A stretch of DNA of 64,000 nucleotides from Trichobilharzia szidati (Eukaryota; Platyhelminthes; Trematoda; Strigeidida; Schistosomatidae). The position numbers and the translations under genes are program-made. The notes beneath the pieces are model-generated. The model saw only the letters and a program-made list of their open reading frames with translations, made no database searches and had not been told where the DNA came from. Location of the stretch: positions 162,338,199-162,402,198 of the forward strand of contig OX235279.1 in the NCBI GenBank assembly GCA_944472155.2. Direction: 5' to 3'. Positions within the stretch are counted from its first letter, which is position 1, and each line of letters opens with the position of its first letter. Positions 44,170-55,085 of the stretch are shown here, piece by piece.

Positions 44170-45342
44170 ATGCCCATCAAAAAAAACCGCTGTGGAAGGA
44201 TTATGTGCCAATTCCCAGTGGATGAGGGAATGCAGTGTGATAACTGCAAGAGATGGTTTCACAGTATGTGCACAAACCTAACTCCTGCAGCATACAAACG
44301 CTGCTGTAAACCTCTAGAAAACTGGTTGTGCAATGACTATTGTAGTACTACCAAACTCCGTATTACAGAAGCCATTGCCACTCTTAGCGGGGCTTTAAAG
44401 CTCATGGACTGCAAAGGTCTTCCATCACAGGAGAAGACTAACTGCTTCTCAGACACCGAAGATGCGACTAGCGTCATCGACAGAACAGTACATGTTCCTA
44501 ACGAGTCTTTGTCAATGACTGAGTGCCCTTCAGCACAGAAGAGCACTCACCACATTCCAGTCACCCAGGCTGCCCCCACGATACTGGATAAGCCCTCCAG
44601 TGACAGTAACGGAAAGACTGCCACAAAGAAGAGGCGTACCAGGGGTCGTAAACCCGCAACTCAAGTCACCCAGGTACTAGTGGATCAAGCCTCGTCCACA
44701 CCGGTGAGTAGCAGGCAGATAAATCCTGCTACGACTAGTGAGGAGAACGCCAATGAATGGCGTAACGTAGTCTCTCGCAAAAAGCGAGATAAGGACAATA
44801 CATTGGCCACACTGCCCACGAAGGACAGGAAGACATTCACGCCGCAGAGCAAGAAAACCACGGCAAGCAAACCTGATCTCTCTGACAGGTCGCTCATTCT
44901 CCACAAAGTGGAAGAGTCATTGGCCCCCGAACCCAAGACTAGATTTGAGCATGACTTTAACTTGGTTAAGCCCCTTTTAGACAAGCTACTGCCACAAACA
45001 GTATCAGGCATCACTATACACAGTGTATATAGAATAGGCCAAAAGCCTGACCCTACAGTAAGTCAGCCTGTACGTCTCCTCAAAGTCGTACTAACCTCTA
45101 AAGAAGAGAGGGACGCTATTCTAAGCAACTCTCATATACTTAAAGGATCAGGCATATATGTCCGCGCCGACTTAAGCCTGGCAGACCGTATCAAAAGACA
45201 GTCTGCGGCCCTAGAATTAAGCGAACGACGCCGAAACGGCGAAAAGAACCTTAAGATTAAGGGTTTTCGGGTTGTTCAAGTTCGCAGTTTAATGATCCCG
45301 AAACCTCTGTGGGTAGGCCGGGGAAGCACCAAACTGGATTAA
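44170..45342 (+). CDS. CR1-like LINE ORF1, PHD-finger protein
   Basis: 390 codons, probably the nucleic-acid-binding partner of the retrotransposon. N-terminal zinc finger: CGRIMC, QCDNC, WFHSMC and LCNDYC within residues ~7-57, the C4HC3 layout of PHD fingers known from ORF1 of CR1-clade LINEs. A disordered, Thr/Ser/Lys-rich middle with KKRRTRGRK (~150-160) follows. A C-terminal part (~230-375) reads FEHDFNLVKPLLDKLLP and IYVRADLSLADRIKRQSAAL, resembling the conserved tail of these proteins. Open from ATG to TAA with no damage. It overlaps ORF2 by 34 nt in another frame. Confidence 0.82.
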   Translation: MPIKKNRCGRIMCQFPVDEGMQCDNCKRWFHSMCTNLTPAAYKRCCKPLENWLCNDYCSTTKLRITEAIATLSGALKLMDCKGLPSQEKTNCFSDTEDATSVIDRTVHVPNESLSMTECPSAQKSTHHIPVTQAAPTILDKPSSDSNGKTATKKRRTRGRKPATQVTQVLVDQASSTPVSSRQINPATTSEENANEWRNVVSRKKRDKDNTLATLPTKDRKTFTPQSKKTTASKPDLSDRSLILHKVEESLAPEPKTRFEHDFNLVKPLLDKLLPQTVSGITIHSVYRIGQKPDPTVSQPVRLLKVVLTSKEERDAILSNSHILKGSGIYVRADLSLADRIKRQSAALELSERRRNGEKNLKIKGFRVVQVRSLMIPKPLWVGRGSTKLD

Positions 45343-48116
45343 CAGTTTGCTACACAAACGCCCGCAGCCTGTTAAATAAACGGACTGAGCTGGTTAACAT
45401 GATAGACTCCGGAAACCCGGATGTAATTATTATCACAGAGACATGGCTCACACCCGATGTCACTGACAGCGAAGTTAACCTGCCAAACTTCGAAGTGCAT
45501 AGGGTGGACCGACTAAACCGCAAAGGAGGTGGCGTAGTCATTTACCTCAAGAAATGCTTAACCGTGCGTAGTATCGAAGCACTCGCTCACGAAAGTGAGT
45601 CGTGCGAACTTCTACGCTGCAGACTTAAATGCATAGGCCAAGACATTGACCTCATTGCTATGTACCGCAGTCCTAACTGCAGTGCAGATGACTTCCTGAT
45701 AGAGAAGCTAGGCTCCTGGACCTCGAAATGTCGAAGTCTCGTAGTTGGCGACTTCAATGCCCCAACAGTTGATTGGACGAGCCTAACAACTCCATCCTCA
45801 GTCAACTCCTTTGATTATAAACTGCTGGAATCTAGTATATCGTTAGCTCTAGTCCAACATATCATCAATCCCACGCGCTATGACTCACAGCACTCCTCCT
45901 CAACTCTGGACCTAGTGTTCTCCCATGGTGAGGATGTAGATCTCATACAACATCTTCCTCCTTTAGGAAGAAGTGACCATGCTGCGCTCACTTTCAAGTT
46001 CACAGCAACGGCAGCAAGGGCCAAAACCCCATCTCGACCAAACGTTTGGAAAGCTGATATAAATGCAATCGTCTCAGCAGCCAACTCAGTAAACTGGTAC
46101 ATCAACCCAGAGTCTCAAGTAGAAGCCGCATGGAACCAATTTAAACAACTTTACGCCCAAGTAACTGAACCTTTCATCCCTTGGTCTGTCCCAAAGGGTC
46201 GGAAACACTGCCCTCCTTGGATAAACCGAGAGATTCGTAAGTTACTTAGACGTAAACACAAATGTTGGAACTTGTTCGCCACACTTGAGACTTCTGAGAC
46301 CAGGCAATTATATAACACTGCTAGAAATAAAGCTATTGCACAAATCCGCAAATCAAGGATGAAATTCGAAGCACACCTGGCTCAAAATGCAAAGGCACAA
46401 CCTAAGAAAATTTTCTCGTACATGAACTTCAGGAATAAAACATCCAATGGTGTCCCAAACCTGACTATTGACAATGATACAATCGAAGAAGATCAAGAAA
46501 AAGCAGAAGCAATGGCAAACTACTTCTCCCAAGTCTTCACTCAGGAGTCGTCACTGCCTACCGGATCAGCTCTGGCTGCATCAGAAGAACATGGGATAGA
46601 TTCCGTTGACATCGACCAAGGCATCGTGCTCAACTGCCTAAGGAAACTAGATGCAGGGAAATCAATGGGTCCTGATAATCTTCACCTAAGGCTTCTCAAG
46701 GAGTTATCAGCACACATAGCCGGCCCCTTGGCGACGATCTTCAAGCTTTCTCTCCAAAATGGAGTGTTACCGCGTGACTGGAAAGACGCCATAGTAACCC
46801 CCATCCACAAAGGAGGATCAAGACAAAGCCCTTCAAATTACAGGCCTATCAGTCTCACCAGCACTTTAATTAAGACACTGGAGAGAATCATCAAGAAAAG
46901 CATAATGGCATATCTAGAAAATAGAAGCTTATTATCAAGAGCACAGCATGGCTTCCGAAGGAACCTCTCATGCCTGTCAAATCTTGTCACTGCAAGAGAA
47001 AGCTGGGTCAAATCCAGGGACAACAGAAGACCCGTTGAGGTCGTCTTCATAGACCTCAGCAAAGCCTTTGATAAAGTACCTCACAAAAGACTACTCATGA
47101 AGTTGGAAAGTCTTGGTATCAAAGGCAGCTTACTAAACTGGCTCAGGGAATTCCTCATAGATAGGAGGCAGAGGGTTAGGATCAAGTCGAAACTCTCCTC
47201 TTGGACAGCAGTACGCAGCGGAGTGCCACAAGGCACGGTACTCGGACCTCTCCTATTTATTTTGTATATCAATGAGTTATCTCTGCTCACCGACTCCCCT
47301 ATGGTCCTATACGCAGATGACTTAAAAATTTGGAGAGAGCTGAAGGGCAACAGTGACACGTCCACGTTGCAAGAGGACCTCAACAAATTGTCAGAGTGGT
47401 ACATAGAATGGATGCTCCCGATAAATGTGGCAAAATGTGCAACCATGCGCATTGGACAAGCAAGCACGAGCTCTTATGAACTAGAGGGAATTACACTTCC
47501 ATCAGTTTAGACTCACTTGGACTTAGGTGTCATAGTTAGCCACGACTTAAAAACTACAGCACACTGTCGCGCGGTGGCTGCACGTAGTTTCAGGTCATTA
47601 TGGGCAATTCGTAGAGCCTTCACTAGAATCACCAGAGATATGTTCACCTCCTTATATACATCTCTGGTGAGGTCAAGGCTGGAAAACTGCATCCAGGCCG
47701 CCAGTCCTTGTCTAAAAGGGGACTCACACATTCTAAAAAGGGTTCAAAGGAAGGCAACACGTATGGTTCACGGCATAACTAACTTATCACACGAGGGAAG
47801 ACTAGACAGTTTAAATCTCTTCTCCTTGTCATACCATAGGCAGAGAGGAGATTTAATCACAATGTTTAAAATGTTAAATAATGACTACGGACCTGACCTA
47901 TTTTCTCCTTTCCTTCCCACCAGGTTGGAACACCTTAGAGGACATAGCAGGAGAGTTCAAAAGCCAAGAAGAAATCATACTGCTGTTGAGTACTGGTTCT
48001 CACACCGAGTCATAAACTCTTGGAACCGACTCCCAGAAGAAGTGGTGTCTGCAACCTCAACTGATTCGTTCAAGAAGGGTTTGGACAACCACAGAAATTT
48101 ACTAGAAAAGGATTAA
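45309..48116 (+). pseudogene. CR1-like LINE ORF2, endonuclease-RT, nonsense-broken
   Basis: Endonuclease: TVCYTNARSLLNK, ITETWLTPDV (catalytic Glu), VGDFNAPTVDW, GRSDHAALTF (catalytic SDH). RT: DAGKSMGPDNLHLRLLKEL, PSNYRPISLTS, FIDLSKAFDKVP, SGVPQGTVLGPLL, YADDLKIW. The frame is open to 47510, where CAG has become TAG, then continues in frame to the normal end at 48116 (LDNHRNLLEKD). The first frame codon region has GTG but no ATG, and the frame is open upstream of 45309, so translation by frameshift or reinitiation from ORF1 is likely. Confidence 0.88.
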
Positions 48117-48159
48117 CATAGGCTCCAAGCCTTCTATCCTCAACCAATAAATCTGAAAT

Positions 48160-48245
48160 CGGTGTTGGGCTTGATTACTCTGTGATTTGACATATTCCGC
48201 GGTGTCGCCGTGATGATTGGAAGTATGCATATGCTTTAAATTTCA
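48160..48245. other. Short spacer between inverted CR1 copies B and C
   Basis: About 86 bp with no similarity seen to either arm. The 3' ends of both LINE copies face it. Confidence 0.7.
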
Positions 48246-49450
48246 GATTCACATTTATTGGTTGAGGATAGAAGGCTTGGAGCCTATGTTAATCCTTTTC
48301 TAGTAAATTTCTGTGGTTGTCCAAACCCTTCTTGAACGAATCAGTTGAGGTTGCAGACACCACTTCTTCTGGGAGTCGGTTCCAAGAGTTTATGACTCGG
48401 TGTGAGAACCAGTACTCAACAGCAGTATGATTTCTTCTTGGCTTTTGAACTCTCCTGCTATGTCCTCTAAGGTGTTCCAACCTGGTGGGAAGGAAAGGAG
48501 AAAATAGGTCAGGTCCGTAGTCATTATTTAACATTTTAAACATTGTGATTAAATCTCCTCTCTGCCTATGGTATGACAAGGAGAAGAGATTTAAACTGTC
48601 TAGTCTTCCCTCGTGTGATAAGTTAGTTATGCCGTGAACCATACGTGTTGCCTTCCTTTGAACCCTTTTTAGAATGTGTGAGTCCCCTTTTAGACAAGGA
48701 CTGGCGGCCTGGATGCAGTTTTCCAGCCTTGACCTCACCAGAGATGTATATAAGGAGGTGAACATATCTCTGGTGATTCTAGTGAAGGCTCTACGAATTG
48801 CCCATAATGACCTGAAACTACGTGCAGCCACCGCGCGACAGTGTGCTGTAGTTTTTAAGTCGTGGCTAACTATGACACCTAAGTCCAAGTGAGTCTGAAC
48901 TGATGGAAGTGTAATTCCCTCTAGTTCATAAGAGCTCGTGCTTGCTTGTCCAATGCGCATGGTTGCACATTTTGCCACATTTATCGGGAGCATCCATTCT
49001 ATGTACCACTCTGACAATTTGTTGAGGTCCTCTTGCAACGTGGACGTGTCACTGTTGCCCTTCAGCTCTCTCCAAATTTTTAAGTCATCTGCGTATAGGA
49101 CCATAGGGGAGTCGGTGAGCAGAGATAACTCATTGATATACAAAATAAATAGGAGAGGTCCGAGTACCGTGCCTTGTGGCACTCCGCTGCGTACTGCTGT
49201 CCAAGAGGAGAGTTTCGACTTGATCCTAACCCTCTGCCTCCTATCTATGAGGAATTCCCTGAGCCAGTTTAGTAAGCTGCCTTTGATACCAAGACTTTCC
49301 AACTTCATGAGTAGTCTTTTGTGAGGTACTTTATCAAAGGCTTTGCTGAGGTCTATGAAGACGACCTCAACGGGTCTTCTGTTGTCCCTGGATTTGACCC
49401 AGCTTTCTCTTGCAGTGACAAGATTTGACAGGCATGAGAGGTTCCTTCGG
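48246..49450 (-). mobile_element. CR1-like LINE copy C, cut by gap
   Basis: Reverse orientation, tail-to-tail with copy B. The frame 49308-48289 encodes the RT from MKLESLGIKG to the end, identical to copy B in protein except that the Gln codon is intact. The copy runs into the Ns at 49451; its 5' side is unknown. Confidence 0.9.
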
Positions 49451-49950
49451 NNNNNNNNNNNNNNNNNNNNNNNNNNNNNNNNNNNNNNNNNNNNNNNNNN
49501 NNNNNNNNNNNNNNNNNNNNNNNNNNNNNNNNNNNNNNNNNNNNNNNNNNNNNNNNNNNNNNNNNNNNNNNNNNNNNNNNNNNNNNNNNNNNNNNNNNNN
49601 NNNNNNNNNNNNNNNNNNNNNNNNNNNNNNNNNNNNNNNNNNNNNNNNNNNNNNNNNNNNNNNNNNNNNNNNNNNNNNNNNNNNNNNNNNNNNNNNNNNN
49701 NNNNNNNNNNNNNNNNNNNNNNNNNNNNNNNNNNNNNNNNNNNNNNNNNNNNNNNNNNNNNNNNNNNNNNNNNNNNNNNNNNNNNNNNNNNNNNNNNNNN
49801 NNNNNNNNNNNNNNNNNNNNNNNNNNNNNNNNNNNNNNNNNNNNNNNNNNNNNNNNNNNNNNNNNNNNNNNNNNNNNNNNNNNNNNNNNNNNNNNNNNNN
49901 NNNNNNNNNNNNNNNNNNNNNNNNNNNNNNNNNNNNNNNNNNNNNNNNNN
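49451..49950. other. Assembly gap (500 N)
   Basis: Exactly 500 Ns, a conventional placeholder length. Apparent open frames crossing it are artefacts. Confidence 0.99.
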
Positions 49951-50029
49951 AGCACTTGTCAGCTTTGATGATAAGAAACATAAATTTCTAACTCATGAAT
50001 TAAGAAATGATTCTACACTTACATTATAA
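49951..50029 (+). CDS. Possible exon fragment at the gap edge
   Basis: The first 79 nt after the gap are open and read ALVSFDDKKHKFLTHELRND STLTL before TAA. The charged composition is compatible with the 3' end of a coding exon whose start lies in the Ns. Very short, with no homolog recognised and no strong donor. Confidence 0.2.
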
Positions 50030-50161
50030 TTAAATATAATGTAACTAATAAATATTAATAATATATCTTCAATTCGCTTCTATTTACAAATTAAACCAAT
50101 GTTTCACGATATTTATGTAAAATTAACATACTTAAGGTTACATATCTTTCAAATCTCTCAG

Positions 50162-50346
50162 CTGTGAAAGCTTTAACGGATACAATAACCTATATTTACC
50201 TGAAATCAGTTGTTTTAAGTATCCCGGTAGTAAACATACTTGAGGACTATAGCAATAAAATGTACAGTGATGCCAACAAACAAATCTATCTTGATCTTAA
50301 ACAAAAGAAAAGAAAATATGGTGCAATATTTCGAGAACTTGGTTAA
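50162..50346 (+). CDS. Possible terminal coding exon, unrecognised
   Basis: The acceptor TCTCTCAG ends at 50161. The open frame starts VKALTDTITYIYLKSVVLSI and ends in a basic, charged tail KQKKRKYGAIFRELG with TAA at 50344-50346, followed at once by AATAAA. The composition is protein-like, and the position just after the gap means upstream exons may be lost in the Ns. No family recognised. It could also be chance open sequence. Confidence 0.4.
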
Positions 50347-50974
50347 ATAAATTTTACTTAAGTTATTATAACAATAGGAAAACGTCATGGTAATTTCTCT
50401 TTTGCTAGTTTCAGTGTACAATGTCTTATAATAATTTGGCGTAATAAATGCAGTGTCCTTATTGAATATCCCTCTTCATATTAGCTTTAGTAGTGGTATA
50501 ATGACAAGTTAAGTTTCTTTACATGCTTTGTGAATGAAATCTTGCATTAAAAATTTCTCTGATATACGTCATATCAGCAATTTAATGTAATTGGACTGTT
50601 TTGTAATAGCTGCATTTGTACTAGAAATTATCTCATGATACCGATATATGCACAGTCTAATTATTAGAGGGGGCAGTACTATATCCAATATCGTTTTCAT
50701 GAGCTGGTATAAACCAATTTTATTCCTTTCTGATCGCTTGTTAATTCAGACTCAAAGGTTCGCGGTCTTCGGGAGACTTCTTCATATTTCATTGTCAAAG
50801 CTTTGCGTGACTCCAAAAGGAGTAGTTCTGAGATTAATTATATGTTGTTTGTAGTATGTGGTGTGTTAAGGCTGTATTTAATGTGAATGGAATTGATCTT
50901 TCATCAATTAGTACTCTGGTATAGTCTCCAAAAGAAAAGAGATAATAGTAATAATAGATATAATTAGAGTAGGT

Positions 50975-51166
50975 TTTTTATATTTTTGATTACAGCTTGA
51001 TTTCACATCGTATTTTTTTGGTACAGGTATGGAATTTTCAGCATGTGATATCGGTAGCCCAAATTTTGCAGGCCGATCATAGATATCAGGTGTGCGTCGG
51101 CAGGGGATTGAACCGCGGACCATGTGCATGGTCGGCGACAGTCCTAACTATTGTGTCACCGACGCA
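50975..51166 (-). mobile_element. SINE family A
   Basis: Reverse copy with body GCTTGATTTCACATCGTATT, GTGCGTCGGCAGGGGATTGA and head GTGTCACCGACGCAC at its far end. Its head faces the plus-strand copy at 51284. Confidence 0.85.
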
Positions 51167-51283
51167 CAGTTGTTCAGACTAAAGGACAGAAAAAGATATA
51201 AAGAAAACGCAAAAACAGACAGCTAATTAAGCCTGAAGTTGATATATGTATATACATATATAAATAAATGAATTTATTTATAT

Positions 51284-51478
51284 ATGTGCGTCGGTGGCAC
51301 AGTGGTTAGGACTTTCGCCGACCATTCACATGGTTTTGGGTTCGACCCCGTGCCGACGCACACCTGATATCTATGGTCGGCCTGCAAAATTCGGGCTACC
51401 GATATCCATGCTGAAAATTCCATGCCTGTAACAAATATACGGTGTGGAATCAAGCTGTAATAAAAAAATTTTAAAAAT
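51284..51478 (+). mobile_element. SINE family A
   Basis: TGTGCGTCGGTGGCACAGTG at the start, B-box-like GGGTTCGACCCCG, body and tail GTGTGGAATCAAGCTGTAAT then A-rich. With 50975-51166 it forms an inverted pair about 120 bp apart. Confidence 0.88.
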
Positions 51479-51940
51479 ATACGATATTAGCAATAATAAG
51501 AATATTAATAATAATTGTAAGTGTGGTAGTCGGAGTTGTCAGGCACGGAAGAGAATTTAAAGGAGAAAAATGACGAGTTTGTTTGTATACCTCTGAATGT
51601 TGTGTTGGATTTTAAGAGAGTAGGCCGCTTGGACGCAGTCCTTGTGTCGCTGCATGATTGTCCAGTCTTAGTTTAAAGCTGTCCACAGACGGTGCAGTAG
51701 CTACATCTGCCGGTAAGGAGTTCCAGGGATGGCAGACCCACAGTGAAACTAAGTGGGAGCGCACCCGAGCCCCCACCCTCTCGTGAGCTATCCTTCTGGG
51801 ATTTCCACAAGGAAGCCCATACTTACTTAATGGCAGGACATCTTTGTTTGGATGATTCTCGTCATTTGTTATGTTATAGGCAGTAATCGCAAACCTTTTA
51901 AGCCAACGATAGCTAAGTGTGTAGTGACCTAATTTCTTTA

Positions 51941-52132
51941 GCTGTGCGTCGGTGGCACAGTGGCTAGGACTCTCACCGACCATGCACATGGTCCGGTGTT
52001 CGATCCCCTGCCGGCGCACACCCGATATCTATGGTCGGCCTGCAAAATTTGGGCTACCGATATCCATGCTGAAAATTCCACACTTGTACTGAAAATACGG
52101 TGTGGAATCAAGCTGTAATCAAAATAAAATTA
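51941..52132 (+). mobile_element. SINE family A nested in CR1 relic
   Basis: Complete head (CTGTGCGTCGGTGGCACAGT), B-box-like TGTTCGATCCCC and tail ending GGAATCAAGCTGTAATCAAA. It lies inside the CR1 C-terminal coding region, so it is younger. Confidence 0.88.
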
Positions 52133-52569
52133 AAATAATAAATAAAATACTGTTTTTTGAAGGTTCCTTTTGTCGCCCATCTTTGGACTCTCTCCAAAAG
52201 GTTAGCTTCTCTTCTAAGCAGTGAGGATGCAGTGATATTATGCACTTCAAGATGTGTTCTGACTTATGTTTTGTACAACCTTAGAACGAGCTCAGGAGTG
52301 AGTGCACCTAACTGTCGATGTGAAAAGTGTATGAGTGCATATGCCCTCGCTTGTGTCTATTTTTCTCGTTAGAAATAAACTTAACTCACGCTAGGATATT
52401 GTGCAGGACAAACTTTCGTTGCACAGGGTGTAACTGGTATTCTGCAGCTTACAGGTGCATAATTCTACTACTTTGCACTTTTTCTGGTTGAAAGTCATAC
52501 CAATGGCCACCGCCCAGTCCTGAAGAAGCCTTACTGCAGGCAGCCTGTCTGAGTCTTCCGAACACTATA

Positions 52570-52955
52570 TTGCCTTCCTGATGTGTTGCACTCACTGACA
52601 ATCTAGCAGATTTTTCCAACTATGCACAGAAATGATTGTATATAAGTGAAAAGGCTGGGATTAACATTTATCAAGTGTACGTATAATCTGGGATTAACTA
52701 TATTGTCTTCCTGATGTGTTGCACTCACTGACAATCTAGCAGATTTTTCCAACTGTGCACAGAAATGATTGTATATAAGTGAAAAGGCTGGGATTAACAT
52801 TTATCAAGTGTACGTATAATCTGGGATTAACTATATTGTCTTCCTGATGTGTTGCACTCACTGACAATCTAGCAGATTTTTCCAACTGTGCACAGAAATG
52901 ATTGTATATAAGTGAAAAGGCTGGGATTAACATTTATCAAGTGTACGTATAATCT
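52570..52955 (+). repeat. 133 bp tandem repeat, 2.9 copies
   Basis: Units start at 52570, 52703 and 52836 (TTGCC/TTGTC TTCCTGATGTG). Two units are complete, the third has about 120 bp. Differences between units are only a few bases (for example CTATGCAC versus CTGTGCAC). Confidence 0.95.
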
Positions 52956-53849
52956 CCAGCGAACATGTAAAGCATATCTTGCTGCTGCCTGTAAATTGTG
53001 ACTGAATTATATGGTTCTATTTCTGTAACAATTTGATGATGCCTGTGAACTGGCGTCCCTCATGTACTGTACTATGAGAATAAATTTATTTATATCTTTA
53101 CGTTTTCAGCGCATAGAACAGTCGGACAGCTTAGACGGCATGGTAGGTCATTGGCAAAAATCAAAAAAAACATTGGTAGCCCTAGGAAAGAGCCCTGTGA
53201 TCTGACTCGATTGACCTTAATGTAGAGTTTCCTTTCAGCTACGCAGTCCTTCAACCGTGAAAGACGCGGCCCATCTATACGTCGCCGACTTATTTTGTGT
53301 AGAAGAAGGTCATGTTTAGCTGTGTCTAAAGCCTTCTCGAAGTCTAGAAAGATGACATGGGAATATTCATATCCCAGCAGGACGTCCGATCGCTTCAAGC
53401 TGATAGTGGGTTTCCACACAGGATACCCCTTTCGATATGATAGAGAAGATTTGTAGCTCAGGTACATGATTTTAATGTGGATGTGTTCTCTGAGCTGGAT
53501 AGTTAATTTGTGTAAATTAACACTGAAAATATGAGAAAGGATTGCACTTTTCCACTCCCTTGGCAGTTTCCTTTAACCCATAGAGTTTTCGAACAAGTCG
53601 CATGAGGGCCTAAAGAGAGCTTCGACTCACTGTTTCAGAACAGACAGCCTGAAGTCGTTGCAGCCCGGGGACTTTCCAGGTGTGAGTCTTTGTAGCTTCC
53701 CCGGTGTTTAACCGTTTGACGAAGGCTAAACTGAATGTTTCCGCCATTCTCAGTCTATTGACGTATTGACCGCTTTGACCTACTAAGTATCGTGCCCTCT
53801 GGTTGGTTGGTTTTCCTTCCGACATGAATCGATACAAGCTTTTCGGGTT

Positions 53850-55080
53850 AGCCAGGAATTAAACGTCTATTATTCAACTTCATGAAATCGCACTAGTGCA
53901 TTTGGCAATTTTGAATGAACATTTCTAACAAAATCCACTTGACGAAAGTAAACTAAACATCAACATCACGTTGGATACGGCTGCCTGTAAAGAAAGAAGC
54001 AATATAGTGCTGATTCGAATCTACCAAGCCGTGCAAATACCCATAAGATAAGTTAGGCAGCGCCACTTCGAAAAAGGGATGTGCCATATAATCGTTCCAC
54101 ATGATTGTCGCACTCCTAATCTTGACTCAACCTAACTTGGTAAATAAGACCCCATTGGTCTTCTAATTCCATCGGAAAAATAGAAGGTGAATACTACCAG
54201 TTGATATGTCCAGTGAGATACTTGGATTATAGGAATAATAACAAACTACAGTTGAAATGCAGACACAACTCACCTGCTCATTCAAACCACAGTCAGCTGC
54301 AGCGCTTCTTTGATATCCAGTAATAGTGGTGAATTGCATGGAAAATACAAGACCTAATGAATTACTCTTAGTTCCTACATAATAACATTTTAGCCCATTT
54401 TCTGACGGTGTCTACATATCTGCGAAAGCTAAACAAAACGCCCTTAGATTACTGACAGTCATTTTCCAGCCTTCACTAGCTTTTCATATATATGAACGGT
54501 TTCATGCATTGGATCAGCAGAGTTTTTCTACTCACAGGTTAAAAAGGGCTTTAATATGGTCCCCAGCATATAAAGTAAACTCGATATTAATAGATTTAAA
54601 TTTTATTAAAGTTTTCAGTTAATTCATCTGTCCAGTATACAGATTGCAAAGATCTTGGACCTATCTCTGGCTTTACAAGGCTAAGTCTAAAATGCATAAT
54701 GCTATGCATGGTAATCGACGCGGAATAAAAGAAAACAGTTGGGCGTTATGACTGGTTATTCTTCCATCAATAACGAAACAGAGTCTAAATTATTACCGTC
54801 ATCTATATCTTTAAATTTCTGTGGCGTCACTGCCATGCCATTTGGTCGCAGAATTTAGGTGAATATGAAACATATGACATATCTGAGCGACCAAGCGAAG
54901 TCACAGAGTAATTTATGCCAGTAACAATAACATTAGAATATTAGGTCGAAAACCGAAAGTCTCTTAATTGTACAGGTCATTTTAAGCAATCACCCCTAAG
55001 TCCAAGGTACTCTCGCACGCAGTTGACACATAATTACTAGACTCAACAATAACTTTAATTCGAATAGACTGATGCTGGTT
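53850..55080. other. Unassigned sequence
   Basis: No exon or element with enough support. A 33-codon reverse frame near 54730-54850 (VTPQKFKDIDDGNNLDS) is protein-like but too short to call. Confidence 0.4.
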
Positions 55081-55085
55081 TAATC

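Larger units (their letters stand above)
43750..48160 (+). mobile_element. CR1-like LINE copy B, near full-length
   Basis: ORF1 (44170-45342), ORF2 (45309 onward) and 3' end CCAATAAATCTGAAAT at ~48159; the 5' boundary is uncertain (between ~43740 and 44100). ORF2 is ended early by TAG at 47508, where copies A and C have CAG (Gln). Otherwise its protein equals copy C over the shared 339 codons. It is the only copy here with endonuclease and ORF1. Confidence 0.9.
51600..53840 (-). mobile_element. Old CR1-like LINE relic, second family
   Basis: Minus strand: 53837-53610 and 53467-53090 hold RT parts (SHVIFLDFEKALDTAKHDLL, PMFFLIFANDLPCRLS with the DD box lost); 52370-52160 reads LLERVQRWATKGTF; 51930-51612 holds the C-terminus (SLPADVATAPSVDSFKLRLD). 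A family A SINE (51941-52132) and a 133 bp tandem repeat (52570-52955) interrupt it. Confidence 0.72.

Noticed and set aside
49343..50029. Long open frames across the gap on both strands.
   Set aside because: They consist almost wholly of Ns; openness is an artefact of unknown bases.
51284..51365. Possible tRNA gene with a paired acceptor-like stem.
   Set aside because: The same head with the same body occurs seven times here; it is the SINE family A head.
52570..52955. CRISPR-like array of regular repeats.
   Set aside because: The units are contiguous 133 bp tandem copies without unique spacers, in a eukaryotic genome.
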